The notes under the pieces were generated by a model. That model searched no databases, had not been told where the DNA came from, and saw nothing but the letters and a program-made list of their open reading frames with translations. The translations under genes were made by a program, and so were the position numbers. From Thermomucor indicae-seudaticae (Eukaryota; Mucoromycota; Mucoromycetes; Mucorales; Lichtheimiaceae), in assembly GCA_000787465.1 (NCBI GenBank), contig JSYX01000037.1, positions 1-35,168 of the forward strand: a stretch of DNA of 35,168 bases, in the 5' to 3' direction. Below, piece by piece: positions 1-9,357 of the stretch (its first letter is position 1; each line of letters begins with the position of its first letter).

Positions 1-1088
1 ATAGAGGAGAAATGTCACTTCAATAAAATCGATCTTTTTGAGTCTCGCTTATTCTTTGCGATCTTTATTTTGAACTGTTGTGACATTTCATAAACCCCAA
101 TTTCTTATCTGTTTTTCGGACCCTTCGTTTTCCCTGCTATATGAAGTCTGCTGTAAACTATTTGAAATGCTTCAAGCGCTTTGCTCTAAAAAGAACATAT
201 GCTAGAGCTTATGTGGGCAAAATTTCAGGGTGGTTTGTTAAGGCAAAAATCAAGAAAATTGAGATTAAAAAAGAGGGCCAGACCTCTAGTCGATAAATCA
301 ATATACTCGATATACCGATCGACCTGTTCTATCACGGATTCGCTTTTTCCAGGCGTATGTCCACTTGATATAACGATATTCTTGATATAACAATTGCATT
401 TTTTTCGTCACGGACCCTATCGCTATATCGCGCGGGTACTGTACCCCTCCCCCATAGTCGAACAAAAGTGTTCGTCCGAGCGTTCGAATATGGCTCAGGA
501 ACGAATATTCGAGTAAATTAACTTCTTAACTAATGCACACGAACGAACCTGAATAACGAGTCTGAGCGAATATTGCCTGGCTTTGGTCAAATACGTACGA
601 TTTCCAACGGCCGAATTTTCAACGTTAATATAGCTTTGCGGATCAAGTATTGCCATTATTATCTGCGTGGGCCAGCGCTACGGAAAAAACATCCATGAAC
701 TTCGCCACTGCTCAGGGCCCATAAACGCAGGCACTTACACGCATTAAAGGAAGCCTTTTGCCTGCGCCATGTGTATTACTGGCATGGATGGGGGCAAATA
801 ACAGGGACTTTGTAGATAGAATCAGCCGCTTGTGAAAAATAAAAAGGAGTACCCATCCTTCTATAGCGTGATCTCATGATACCGTTCACTGTGATTCTAA
901 ATAGCTATTTTCTTGTCAAACCTGTCCCTATCATTTGTACGCTGGTCTTGACGGAGCTACAAGAGCTATGCCTGGGGTAAAAAAAAATTCCCCAGTTGCA
1001 ATATCCCAGCAACTTGGCTCGTGCTTCTATCTTTTTTGTAACGTGCGTGAGTGGGTGACGTATAGAGTTATTACAAGATCAGATTTTC
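1..1088. other. Non-coding 5' flank with decayed repeat
   Basis: No convincing gene is visible in either strand. The short open frames have no recognisable composition. The region is AT-rich, and about 279-441 carries transposon-like ends (separate entry). The last few hundred bases before 1089 should hold the promoter of the tubby-like gene, but I see no distinctive element there. Confidence 0.6.
279..441. mobile_element. Decayed pogo-like MITE (candidate)
   Basis: The right end reads, on the minus strand, CAGTACCCGCGCGATATAGC, ends at 441 and is followed by TA (442-443). This resembles the ends of the clearer element at 26584-26719, which also starts CAGT, has a C-rich run and then CGATA. 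A weaker left end may start at 279 (CAGACCTCTAGTCGATAAAT) but lacks a flanking TA. The interior repeats GATATAAC and TCGATATA motifs. I read it as an eroded non-autonomous pogo/Tc1-superfamily copy. The left boundary is uncertain. Confidence 0.35.
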
Positions 1089-2420
1089 ATGGCGTTTACC
1101 TCGTCTGCATCGGCTGGTCCGAATGCGGCTCCAAACGTTTCGCCTTTCAGCGCAGATGCCGCACGCAAAGACGCCTCCGTAGCAGCTCCAGCACCGCCAC
1201 TACTTCATCAGCGGCATTATCCACCTGCTCAGCCCATGTTTATGGACGCTCCTGCATTTCAACCAAATAATAGTGCCGTTCTTTTAGAATTGGCCGTGCA
1301 GTACGACATGCCGACATTAAACAACAATGAGCCATGCTCACTTGGACTGGCACCAGGTACTCTGTATACGACTTGTCGAGCAACAGCAGCAACGACCTTC
1401 TTCCGACCGCAAATGCCGTTGTATAAAATATTTCAAGCATCAGAAGAACGCAATGTAAAGGATAATGAAGCCGACGAGCCCCGACGACGAGTGGTAGCGA
1501 TCCCAGACGACCTCGTTCCCTATGTGTCTTTATTCGACCAGCGGCAGATGCCATTATGGTCAGTAACGAGCAAGGATTGGTACACAATGACCTTGGTATC
1601 ATCAGCCCAAGATCTTTCCGTCACGTTATCCACTTCGTCGCCACCCTCGGTCTTCTCTTTTGCATGGACGAACGGCCACAGCTACTACTGGCGCCCAGTA
1701 CCGACAGACCAACAAGGCTACGATCTGCGTTGCTATGATGATGATAAACGCACAGTTGTTGCGGAATTGACGCAGGAAGGCTCGCGATTTGTATTATGGA
1801 GCACAACAGCCACATCACCACCCATTGCTGCTGCTGCTGCTGCTGCTGCTACTGCTACTACGACGACGGACGAATCCAAAAGACAATCCAACTCAAACAA
1901 TCCTTTTCGTTCCCTCTCTATCACTTCACGATCTTCTCGCGACGAAACAGCGTTTACGTCATTCTTGGTGTTATCAGCTCTTTTGATTCATGACCACCTG
2001 TCTTGGATGCTCCGATCACTAGGTGGCGGCGCTGATGCCATCCGGATCGTTACGGATACTGGTTTTGGTGGCGTGGGTCGTCACGAGGAAGAGGAAGAGG
2101 ATGGGCTCAGTGTTGTTTCATCTTCGTTCTATGACGAAGGACGAGCATCTTCTTTGTATCATCCAGACCAAGGCTTGGTACCAGCAGGCGCCACCACGGA
2201 CAGATCGGTAAAGAGCGTCGAATTGGACCCTGGCATGCTGCGGTGTTGGTGGGGATACGGATTCTGGTGGACCTGGTGCCCTTGTTGCATGCCGGGCGGT
2301 TGGCTCGATAGACTAGTGATAAAATGTCGCTGGGGTTTACGGAGACGGAAGCATAACTCTAGCATATCCCGAGCAAGACAACGCAGACAACGAGGCTGGC
2401 AACATCCCGACCAATATTAA
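1089..2420 (+). CDS. Tubby C-terminal-like domain protein (hypothetical)
   Basis: This is a single open frame of 443 residues starting MAFTSSASAG; I chose the first ATG of the frame. The central part (about residues 45-240) has the look of fungal tubby/LURP-one-like beta-barrel proteins: FSFAWTNGHSYYWRP, then YDLRCYDDDKRTVVAEL and RFVLWS, followed after a linker by a hydrophobic helix-like stretch near FLVLSALLIHDHLSWML. In this fold family the barrel usually binds membranes or phosphoinositides; the function here is inferred only. The N-terminus is Ala/Pro/Ser-rich. A GCT repeat encodes an alanine tract near residue 250, followed by a Thr run. The C-terminus is odd: a Trp/Cys-rich patch (CWWGYGFWWTWCPCC) sits before a basic tail rich in Arg. 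No intron is needed. It could also be a lineage-specific protein with only fold-level similarity. Confidence 0.55.
   Translation: MAFTSSASAGPNAAPNVSPFSADAARKDASVAAPAPPLLHQRHYPPAQPMFMDAPAFQPNNSAVLLELAVQYDMPTLNNNEPCSLGLAPGTLYTTCRATAATTFFRPQMPLYKIFQASEERNVKDNEADEPRRRVVAIPDDLVPYVSLFDQRQMPLWSVTSKDWYTMTLVSSAQDLSVTLSTSSPPSVFSFAWTNGHSYYWRPVPTDQQGYDLRCYDDDKRTVVAELTQEGSRFVLWSTTATSPPIAAAAAAAATATTTTDESKRQSNSNNPFRSLSITSRSSRDETAFTSFLVLSALLIHDHLSWMLRSLGGGADAIRIVTDTGFGGVGRHEEEEEDGLSVVSSSFYDEGRASSLYHPDQGLVPAGATTDRSVKSVELDPGMLRCWWGYGFWWTWCPCCMPGGWLDRLVIKCRWGLRRRKHNSSISRARQRRQRGWQHPDQY
1827..1850 (+). repeat. (GCT)n microsatellite, coding poly-Ala
   Basis: Eight GCT units in frame encode alanines inside the tubby-like protein. 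The flanking codons continue as Ala/Thr, so length variation here would change the protein without a frameshift. Confidence 0.9.
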
Positions 2421-2703
2421 TCACACACCCACTCATCCCTAACACATACATATACAAATCACCCTCTCTCTCTCTTATGTATATCATCAATCTGACGCAC
2501 GTATACATATATACATAGTGCTTTCCTCCCTTTGTCCCAACCTTCTTTCGTATATAAACCTTGTTTCCTGTTTCTGTCTTTTGAACAACACAGCAGGCCC
2601 AATGATAGAAAGTCATTGCAAACATACTTTTTTCTTCTTCTTTAATGCGAAAAAAACATCCCGTTGCACTGAACAAAAAGAAAGAAGTATGCTGGAGAGA
2701 CTT

Positions 2704-3155
2704 TTAGTGCTGGCGACGCGATTCAGCAATGACGGCGGTGAGCTCCTCGATCTTTCTCTTGGCGCGGACGTAGGTACCAAGCTACAACAACGAATTGAGT
2801 GTTTCGTTCTCCATGACTGGTCATGGTAAAAGAATAGCTTACTCTCTTCTTGGTGAGCTTCTTGGCACGCTTGTCCTTGGAGTTCTTGATCAATTCCATG
2901 ACACGGCGCTCATAGGGAGCAAAACCAGCGATTTCACGGATGATGCTGCGGACAAATGCAGTGCGCTTGCCGAGTGCCTAATGCATGGGTGAAATCATTG
3001 AGTGTCTCTCTCTCTCGCTTAGCCATATCCATCCATCCATCCATCCATCTACATACGCCCTTTCTGTAGGAAGGCTTGGGCTTCAATTCACGGCGCGTGG
3101 TGATGTGACCCTTGTTGAGACCAACGGCGAGACCGGACTTCTGCTGGGGTGCCAT
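2704..3155 (-). CDS. RPL36: 60S ribosomal protein eL36
   Basis: Structural protein of the large cytosolic ribosomal subunit. Three exons on the minus strand, 3155-3057, 2977-2843 and 2781-2704, give 103 residues, the usual eL36 length. Exon 1 starts [17 protein letters not shown] and holds the family hallmark GLNKGH. Exon 2 carries the [18 protein letters not shown] core and the KDKRAKK motif. Exon 3 starts [10 protein letters not shown], the conserved C-terminal element. Both introns are phase 0 (79 and 61 bp, GT-AG). The first contains a CCAT/ATGG microsatellite. An in-frame ATG 14 codons upstream (3197) exists, but the family starts at the MAPQQ position, so I took 3155. The gene lies just 3' of the tubby-like gene in convergent orientation. 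Confidence 0.95.
3026..3049. repeat. (CCAT)n microsatellite in eL36 intron 1
   Basis: About five to six tandem 4-bp units lie near the donor end of intron 1 of the eL36 gene. They do not touch the donor or acceptor. Confidence 0.85.
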
Positions 3156-3680
3156 AGCAATCAAATCAGGGAGAGAGGAAGTGCCTTGGCCTGCCAAAGA
3201 GGTCCCTTCATGAACCGTGCCGAATTACAAACTCCGCATTTAATTATCCTCTTTTACGATCCATCTCATGAGTGCGCAAAGCGTTTAATCTATAACAAAG
3301 AATAAGTATGTATGGATCTGTGTTCGGCTCACGTCCATATTACATGAGAAATGAACTATAAATGCGGTTTGTCAAATCCAAAGTTTTGTATTACGGTTGC
3401 TCGAGATATATGCTGCGTATAATCCAACATTGAAGGTCGATTGTGCATAAAAATTCCCACTGCAACCTCCTTTACGCAAAAAAGACAGAACGCCAAGCTT
3501 TAGTCATACAGCAGTATATACGACAGGTATCTGTTTTATTTCTTGACATAAAGTAATGAGGCTGTTCAATGATTATGAAAAAGAGAGAAGAAACTACGAA
3601 AAAAGTCTTTCTGCCTGAAAGAAGCTAGCACGAAATGGTCAGGCCACGTCGGCAGTATGTACATACATTCGAGTCATTGT
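3156..3680. other. Intergenic: promoter of eL36, 3' flank of ALY-like gene
   Basis: No gene is visible. The strip lies upstream of eL36 and downstream of the ALY/REF-like gene, both on the minus strand. I saw no distinctive regulatory motif. Confidence 0.6.
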
Positions 3681-4707
3681 TTATGCAGAAGTAAATCCTG
3701 AACGTGTGGGAGCAATAACTGAACGGAGAGGTTGACCAATGAATCCAGACGTTGCCGGCACACTTGTAGGTCTGTTTCTCAAGATGACACGAAGCAGACG
3801 TCCTAATAAGCCAACATCGTCAGTGTACGCTTTTCTTTCCTTTCCAAGAAAGGAAGAATCTTTACCATCGGCGACCTCGTTATCCAGTCTCGCGACACAG
3901 TCAAGCGCAGAGCTCTTTTGAGCAAACTCGACCTCTGCCTCTCCAAACGAACGGCCTGTCCGATCCACAATCACCTCGCAGTGTGTCACTTGTCCGAATT
4001 GGGAACAAATCATCTACAATCATGCCGTAAGCACCCCCCGTCCGTGCGTGCGTTCCATCTCGGAAGAACGTGTTATGCAAAAGCTTACTCTGACATCGTC
4101 GGCATTCACGGCCGGGTCGAGGTTCGTGATCAAGACCGTCGCTGGTCCGGATTCTCCTCGAATGCTTATTCCACCTGCTCCATTCAAAAGTCCAGCGCTG
4201 CTACCAGTGCCGTAGGCTGCACCGCGAATCGATAATCCACGTTCAGTAGGCACGCCCAGAGGCACAAATCGGTGTCCAGTCGCGGCCGGGTGCGAGAGTG
4301 TCTTGGTGATCACGATATTCTTTGGATCAATCGTCGGCTTTTGGCCGCCAGACCGCAAGTTCTAACACGCTTGGTTGTCAATCGGGTGAACTACTCTAGG
4401 GCCCTTTGTTGTATCCTTTTACCAAACGGTTCCGCTTGCCAATCGTCCGAGATCGATTGCTTATCAAGAGATTGCTCGCGGCTGGACGGTTGTTGGTTGT
4501 CGCATTGTTGCGTCGTCCGCCATTCTTGTTGTTGTTGCCGCCACGCTGTCTGCCGGGCTGCTGTGCTTTGTTGTTGTTGCGCTGCTGCCGTGTATTCGAC
4601 CGGTTCTTTTGGCCTTTATTATTATTATTATTATTGGCCTTCTTCTTTTGCCGCTTCTTGATAATGTCATCCAAAGAACTGTCAAGATCCATTGCTGTGC
4701 TGCTCAT
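3681..4707 (-). CDS. ALY/REF-type mRNA export adaptor with RRM
   Basis: Probable nuclear mRNA export adaptor of the ALYREF/Yra1/SKAR kind, which links spliced mRNA to the helicase UAP56/Sub2 and the export receptor. Exons on the minus strand: 4707-4423, 4361-4089, 4013-3866 and 3802-3681 (275 residues; introns 61, 75 and 63 bp). Near the N-terminus SSLDDIIKKRQKKK matches the UAP56-binding motif. A low-complexity region rich in Asn, Gln, Arg and Gly follows. The RRM spans about residues 169-245: TVLITNLDP (RNP2), the helix region CSQFGQVTHCEV, then GEAEVEFA (RNP1 position) and LLRVILRN. Removing the third intron restores the normal RRM loop VADG-RLLRVIL. I start at 4707 because the UAP56 motif is usually N-terminal; an in-frame ATG at 4806 would add 33 residues. 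The exact orthologue (ALYREF or SKAR) is not certain. Confidence 0.8.
4616..4636. repeat. (ATT)n microsatellite coding poly-Asn
   Basis: A run of ATT on the plus strand reads as AAT codons on the minus strand. It gives an asparagine tract just after the UAP56-binding motif of the ALY-like protein. Confidence 0.85.
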
Positions 4708-5397
4708 TTCTGTTGGGTGTGCGATTTCGGAAAGAGACGACGAACGGGTCAACTGTCGGGAGGTGAAAAGTGTCGGAGGGTCAACCGTCGCTGCCGCAGT
4801 TGCCATTTTCTTTGTTTCTTGCATGCTGAACTCATGTCTCGTTACATACTGCGAACAAGACAAACGGATATATAGTGTAAATGTAATGTGAAGGCTAAAA
4901 GAATAATACTGTGTTTATATGTTGTAACGCGCAAGAATTCGCGCTACAGCTGCTATTGACATCGAACATGACGACAGATACGCTACACTTGGACATGCTG
5001 AACGGCATTCTTTCGGTTTATGGCTTATTGCAAACTCGAACCAATCGAACGTAAACTTGATGATAGAAGTCAAACCAACAATACATGCGACTTGTCCTGG
5101 CACCTCCTTTTCTATATAAAACGTTTGCCAGATAGTGGAAAGTCGATCAAAAGTTATTACAGGAAATAGCGAGTATACTTGATGCTCTCCATATGGCTTT
5201 CACTCAAGTAAAATAAAACGAATTGCATCGTCAGAAACAGCCAGCTTCTGAACTTAGAATGCCCGCGCTGTATTGGCAAGCACGCCATCATCAAGCTTTT
5301 TGACGCCATCCCACTGGCTGTGTTCTGAGTTTAAAGAACCGCAGGATACTGAAGCAACAGATAGAATATGTAGAAGCAGCATGTTGATGGATGCGGT
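4708..5397. other. Intergenic: upstream of ALY-like gene, 3' flank of CYS3
   Basis: About 690 bp with no recognisable gene. It holds the promoter and 5' leader of the ALY-like gene at its left end (an in-frame upstream ATG lies at 4806) and the 3' end of the cystathionine gamma-lyase gene at its right end. Nothing else stands out. Confidence 0.55.
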
Positions 5398-6705
5398 TTA
5401 TTGAGATCCGTAGACTTGCTTCAGGGCTTGATCTAAATCGTCGATAATGTCTTGTGCCGTTTCCAGTCCGACCGACATCCGAAGCATGGTGTCTGTGATA
5501 CCAAACGATGCGCGTACCTCAGGCGAAAGATGCTCCGCCATGACGGCTGGCCGCTCGATCAAGGTCTCGGGCCCACCCAGGGAGACAGCAACCGTGATCA
5601 GCTTGAAGGCGTCCAGCACACGCTTGACATCGTCTGCTGTGCCCTTGAGACGGAACGAAAGCATGCCACCAAATCCTCTCTGCTGACGGCGCGCGAGCGC
5701 GTGTTGCGGATGAGACGCGAGGCCTGGATACAGGACCTCTGTGACAGCATAAGATGCGTGGGACTCGAGCCACTCTGCAACAGCCTGAGCGTTTTGCGCA
5801 TGTTGCCGCATCCGAACTTCGAGCGTGATCAGGCCGCGGCGGGCCAGGAAGCAATCCATGGGCGAAGGTACGGCGCCCATCGTCATCTGAACCGCCCTGA
5901 GCTTCTTGTGCAGCGCCTCGTCGTTCGTCGCCACGACGCCGATCAGAACGTCCGAGTGCCCGTTGATGTACTTTGTCGCGGAGTGCATGACGGCATGCGC
6001 ACCCAGCGATAACGGGTTCTGAAAGTACGGTGTCATGAACGTGTTATCGATCACCAGCATCGCGCCGTGCGCGTCGACGTGCTTTGCGACCCGTTGGATG
6101 TCCACGATCCGCAGTGCAGGGTTCGTAGGGGTCTCGATCCACACAATCTTTATGACAAGTCAATGAGTCATCTAGCGGCGGGAGCAGCGACTTGCTTTCT
6201 TTTTTTTACCTTTGTATTTGGCTTGAGAACCTTGAGGATATCGTCGGGATCAAGACTGAGGTCAATAAAGTCTGTGTCGATACCGTGGTTCTGAGCAATC
6301 TGAGTCGAATACGTGTGGGTGCCATGGTAGACGCCTGCCATGACGACAACATGCGAACCGGCGGGCAGGGTGCTCAGCACAGAAGCCACGGCGGCCATCC
6401 CAGACGAAAACGCGAGCCCGTACTTTGCTCCCTCCAGCGCTGCCACTGCCTTTTCAAAGTTTTCTCTGTTCGGGTTCCCCAGACGCACATAGTTGTATGG
6501 CTGGCCAATGGTATGTCAGAGAAGAAGGCTGTGATAATAGAAACATGGGGCGCTTACATACAGTCTGGTCGCCGCGGTCGATAGTGGGTGCGGTGTACGT
6601 CGTCGATAACGAGATGGGTGGGATTACTGCTCCAGTCACTGGATCTGGATCTTGTCCTGCATGCACTGCGCGTGTACTGAAGCCCTGGAAACGAGTATCT
6701 GGCAT
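5398..6705 (-). CDS. CYS3: Cystathionine gamma-lyase (PLP enzyme)
   Basis: Pyridoxal-phosphate enzyme that cleaves cystathionine to cysteine, 2-oxobutyrate and ammonia, the last step of reverse transsulfuration; normally cytosolic. Exons on the minus strand: 6705-6562, 6500-6210 and 6147-5398, giving 394 residues, the normal length. Introns are 61 and 62 bp, both phase 0. The N-terminus reads FSTRAVHAGQDPDPVTGAV; PYNYVRLGNPNRENFEKA and the PLP-contact segment SSGMAA follow; VIDNTF holds the PLP-ring aspartate; SATKYINGHSDV carries the Schiff-base lysine (Lys204 by my count, close to the yeast position); the C-terminus has RMSVGLE. The start is the ATG giving MPDTRFQGFSTR. Cystathionine gamma-synthase and methionine gamma-lyase share this fold, but the ETPTNPALRIVDI stretch and overall length fit CYS3/CTH best. 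Confidence 0.9.
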
Positions 6706-7624
6706 TAACAAGTAGTATTGGATAGAGAAAAAAGAAAGAGAGGAAAGCGCAGATGCTGGCTGCGGGAATCGTTATTCACTCACGGATAACTCCGGTGAGT
6801 CCACGATCACGTTATGGAATACAAGCTGTTTCCCAAGCAAATCGTAGCAACATGTTCCTGTACCTTTGCTTTACGCGTTCAATATGCCTTGTTTTACGTT
6901 AAGCACAGCTTGCATCCCATCGCAAAGACTGCGGTGGCCACAGCAAACAAGTCTGATGATTTGCTTAGGACTCGATTTCAGCAAGAGCTACTGTATGCCC
7001 ACTGCTTTTGCCATACGCTGTTGGGCAGGCAGTATAATGCTTTGCATACCATATCACTCCTTGTGGGGCTGTATCCCGTGTCGTAATAAATAAATAGAGA
7101 ACGTTTCGGTTATATTAGATGACCGGAATGACCCTGGTTCATGAACCGATGCGGCGCATCCAACAGAGTGCGGTAAAATCCGGAATGCAAAGCACGTCAT
7201 TTGTCCGATCCATTATGTATGTATGTAGGGTCTGAAGCAAAGGTTAGGTTCATTCCGGTATAGGATAGACAAAGGTTCCAGACTCGTCCCCTTTCCATTG
7301 GATGCGGTGTATTAAGGGAGAGATAATGATTATGCACATGAGGGGGGTTTCTTTCTTGTCATCATGAGACTTCATTCTGTATCCCCTTATTCTGGGAGAA
7401 ACAACCTTAAATGGGGTCGCTCCGCATAGACATCCTGTTTGCTTTTATTGGATATTCTGCAAACAAGCATTTGTACAACAAATTTTCATTCACACGCTAT
7501 TATATGCCAAAAGATTCTTTATGTACAAACATCCCGAATGAGATATACTAAGAAAAAAGGGGAGAAGTGGTGGGTATTGGGGCGCCTCTGTACATGGCAT
7601 CTACATAATGGAATAATAATGAAA
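6706..7624. other. Intergenic: CYS3 promoter and MIG1-like 3' flank
   Basis: About 920 bp without a supported gene. The left part should contain the CYS3 promoter. I found no CACGTG (Cbf1-type) site there. Short open frames here (for example 6814-7086 +) show no family features and are probably chance. Confidence 0.55.
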
Positions 7625-8215
7625 TTAAAAGTGGAGAATGGTATGGATGGATGGTAATAAGAATGGCTGTTGTCGGTTGGCTGCGGTAGTGATGGGAGGC
7701 AAGACGCGTGCCTCTGGAGGGCGATCCAGAAGATCCAGTAAGCTGCCGTGTCCAGGGCGTATGGAGGAGGACGGGTTGCATTCGAGTGGTGCCAGTTTGA
7801 TGTGTGCCAAGGTTGGCGAGTTATCAGGCGTGTAAATGTCAGAGTCTGAGCCAGTAGAGAGGGCAGGTGAAGGCGGAGAAGCTTGCCGAGAAGAAGTAGT
7901 AGTAGTCTGGCGTTTAGTGATGTTGCCAGCCTTTGTTCGCCTGCGGTTAGGTGACGTGTGGATCCTGACATGACGGGTCAGTTCGTCTGACCGCGAGAAG
8001 CGCTTTTCACAGCCTGGGAATGTGCATTGATGAGGTTTCTCGCCAGTGTGAGTCCGAATGTGCCGTGTTTGGTGCTCAAGACGATAGAATGATTTGGGGC
8101 AAAGTGGACATTTGTAGGGACGAGGAATGTTAGCCTTATCGACTGCCGCCGACTGGACGACGCGCTTCTGATAACGTGGTGGCATTGGAGTCGTACTTAG
8201 TGCTTGATATGCCAT
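7625..8215 (-). CDS. MIG1: Mig1/CreA-type C2H2 zinc-finger repressor
   Basis: DNA-binding carbon catabolite repressor family: under glucose such proteins bind GC-rich SYGGRG sites and silence genes for other carbon sources. The gene is a single exon of 196 residues. Two adjacent C2H2 fingers lie at about residues 36-86: [20 protein letters not shown], the linker TGEKPH, then [19 protein letters not shown]. Metal ligands by my count are Cys36, Cys39, His52, His56 and Cys64, Cys69, His82, His86. The RLEHQ and RSDELTR recognition helices are those of the Mig1/CreA family. A basic NRRRTK stretch follows the fingers, then a Ser/Thr/Pro-rich tail with [17 protein letters not shown]. The protein is much shorter than ascomycete CreA. 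The start is the ATG at 8215. Krox/Egr-like paralogues are the alternative, but the finger pair argues for Mig1/CreA. Confidence 0.85.
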   Translation of the reverse strand: MAYQALSTTPMPPRYQKRVVQSAAVDKANIPRPYKCPLCPKSFYRLEHQTRHIRTHTGEKPHQCTFPGCEKRFSRSDELTRHVRIHTSPNRRRTKAGNITKRQTTTTSSRQASPPSPALSTGSDSDIYTPDNSPTLAHIKLAPLECNPSSSIRPGHGSLLDLLDRPPEARVLPPITTAANRQQPFLLPSIHTILHF

Positions 8216-9357
8216 AGACAAAAGTTGGTTCAGAAAAAAGAAAAAGAGATGGAATGACGGCCAAGAATGAAAATATACGATTATTTATAGTGGGGGTCAA
8301 AGCGGCTCATTTCCATTTGGAGCATGATGGGCAAGAGATAAAGACCAAGTTGGGGGTGGGGTCCAATCTTGGGGTACCTCCCCCCACGGTATCTTTTAGC
8401 GATAACTACAAAAGGCAATTCCTTGCCAATGCTTGGTTTTGTTCTCACGTTCACTTTATGTATCCCTCTGGACAGCTATTCTATTCTCTTCACTATGCAA
8501 TCGTTTGAGAGGAACTTTTTTACTAGACCAACATGCATGCAGGGGCTATCCCACCAATTCGTATTGGACCCCCTTATCGGTTGATATCGGCCACACCCCC
8601 AATCCCTGTGTGGGGTAAGAATCCGATTACAGGTCAATTATGGCAATTCCGCTTACTATTCCTTCCATTGCGCGTTCCGATTCCCTTTCGTATTTTCCAA
8701 CACGTAAAAGAATAACGCGCATCACATGAAAATCAAAGAGAACGTTGTTCCCTTTACTGTTGCCCAATCACACGCCAAGCACATGCATGCTGCACATTGG
8801 GGAAATGCGGGAGTGGAAGAGGGGGTGGGCCGATTAAAGTTTTTTCTTTACACACCCCCAATCCCCAGGCTAATCTAATAGCAGAAGACCTGCAGCGATC
8901 GCTCGCTTCGGCTATCTGGGCCTGAACACGTGGAGGCAGGATCAGATAAAATCTTTTTTATAATAAGACTCCTTTCTATTATTCTATCCCCCACTTTTTC
9001 TATCTCCATCCTGTCACGTAACCTGAACAAATAACCCCATGGTGGCACGTTATATTTTCCTATTGCCGCGGGGTGGATGCTCCGATAAGGTTTATCGGGA
9101 AATTTTTTATCGTGTTGTGCTGGTTGACCACGTTGCCCTGGCTGTTTCTTACACAACATAAAAAGCCTCATTATAAAACGATTCGGAGCATTTGCCGCCG
9201 TGGAGAGAGAGTTTTTTTTTAAAGCGGAAAAGTTGTTTCCCGTCATTCAACATGTTTCTAAGTAACGGGATTTCTGCGTTTGTGTGAAACAAGTCACGTC
9301 ATGCCGCGAAGCAGGCTGACGCTGTCCTGTTTCAGAGTCGTCGCTACTCTTGCTCTC
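8216..9357. promoter_or_regulatory. Divergent promoter between MIG1-like gene and ATG7
   Basis: A 1.14-kb gene-free stretch between divergent genes. It has several G/C runs: SYGGRG-type hexamers at 8356-8361, 8382-8387 (minus), 8610-8615, 8863-8868 (minus) and 9068-9073, and the 15-mer CACACCCCCAATCCC occurs exactly twice (8592-8606 and 8851-8865). About three SYGGRG matches would be expected by chance in this length, so only the exact repeat stands out. Control of either gene through these sites is inference. Confidence 0.45.

Noticed and set aside
935..1270. 111-codon frame upstream of and overlapping the tubby-like gene
   Set aside because: Out of frame with the longer convincing frame and low-complexity where they overlap.
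4406..4891. 161-codon plus-strand Leu/Arg/Cys-rich frame
   Set aside because: It is the antisense of the Asn/Arg-rich region of the ALY-like gene.
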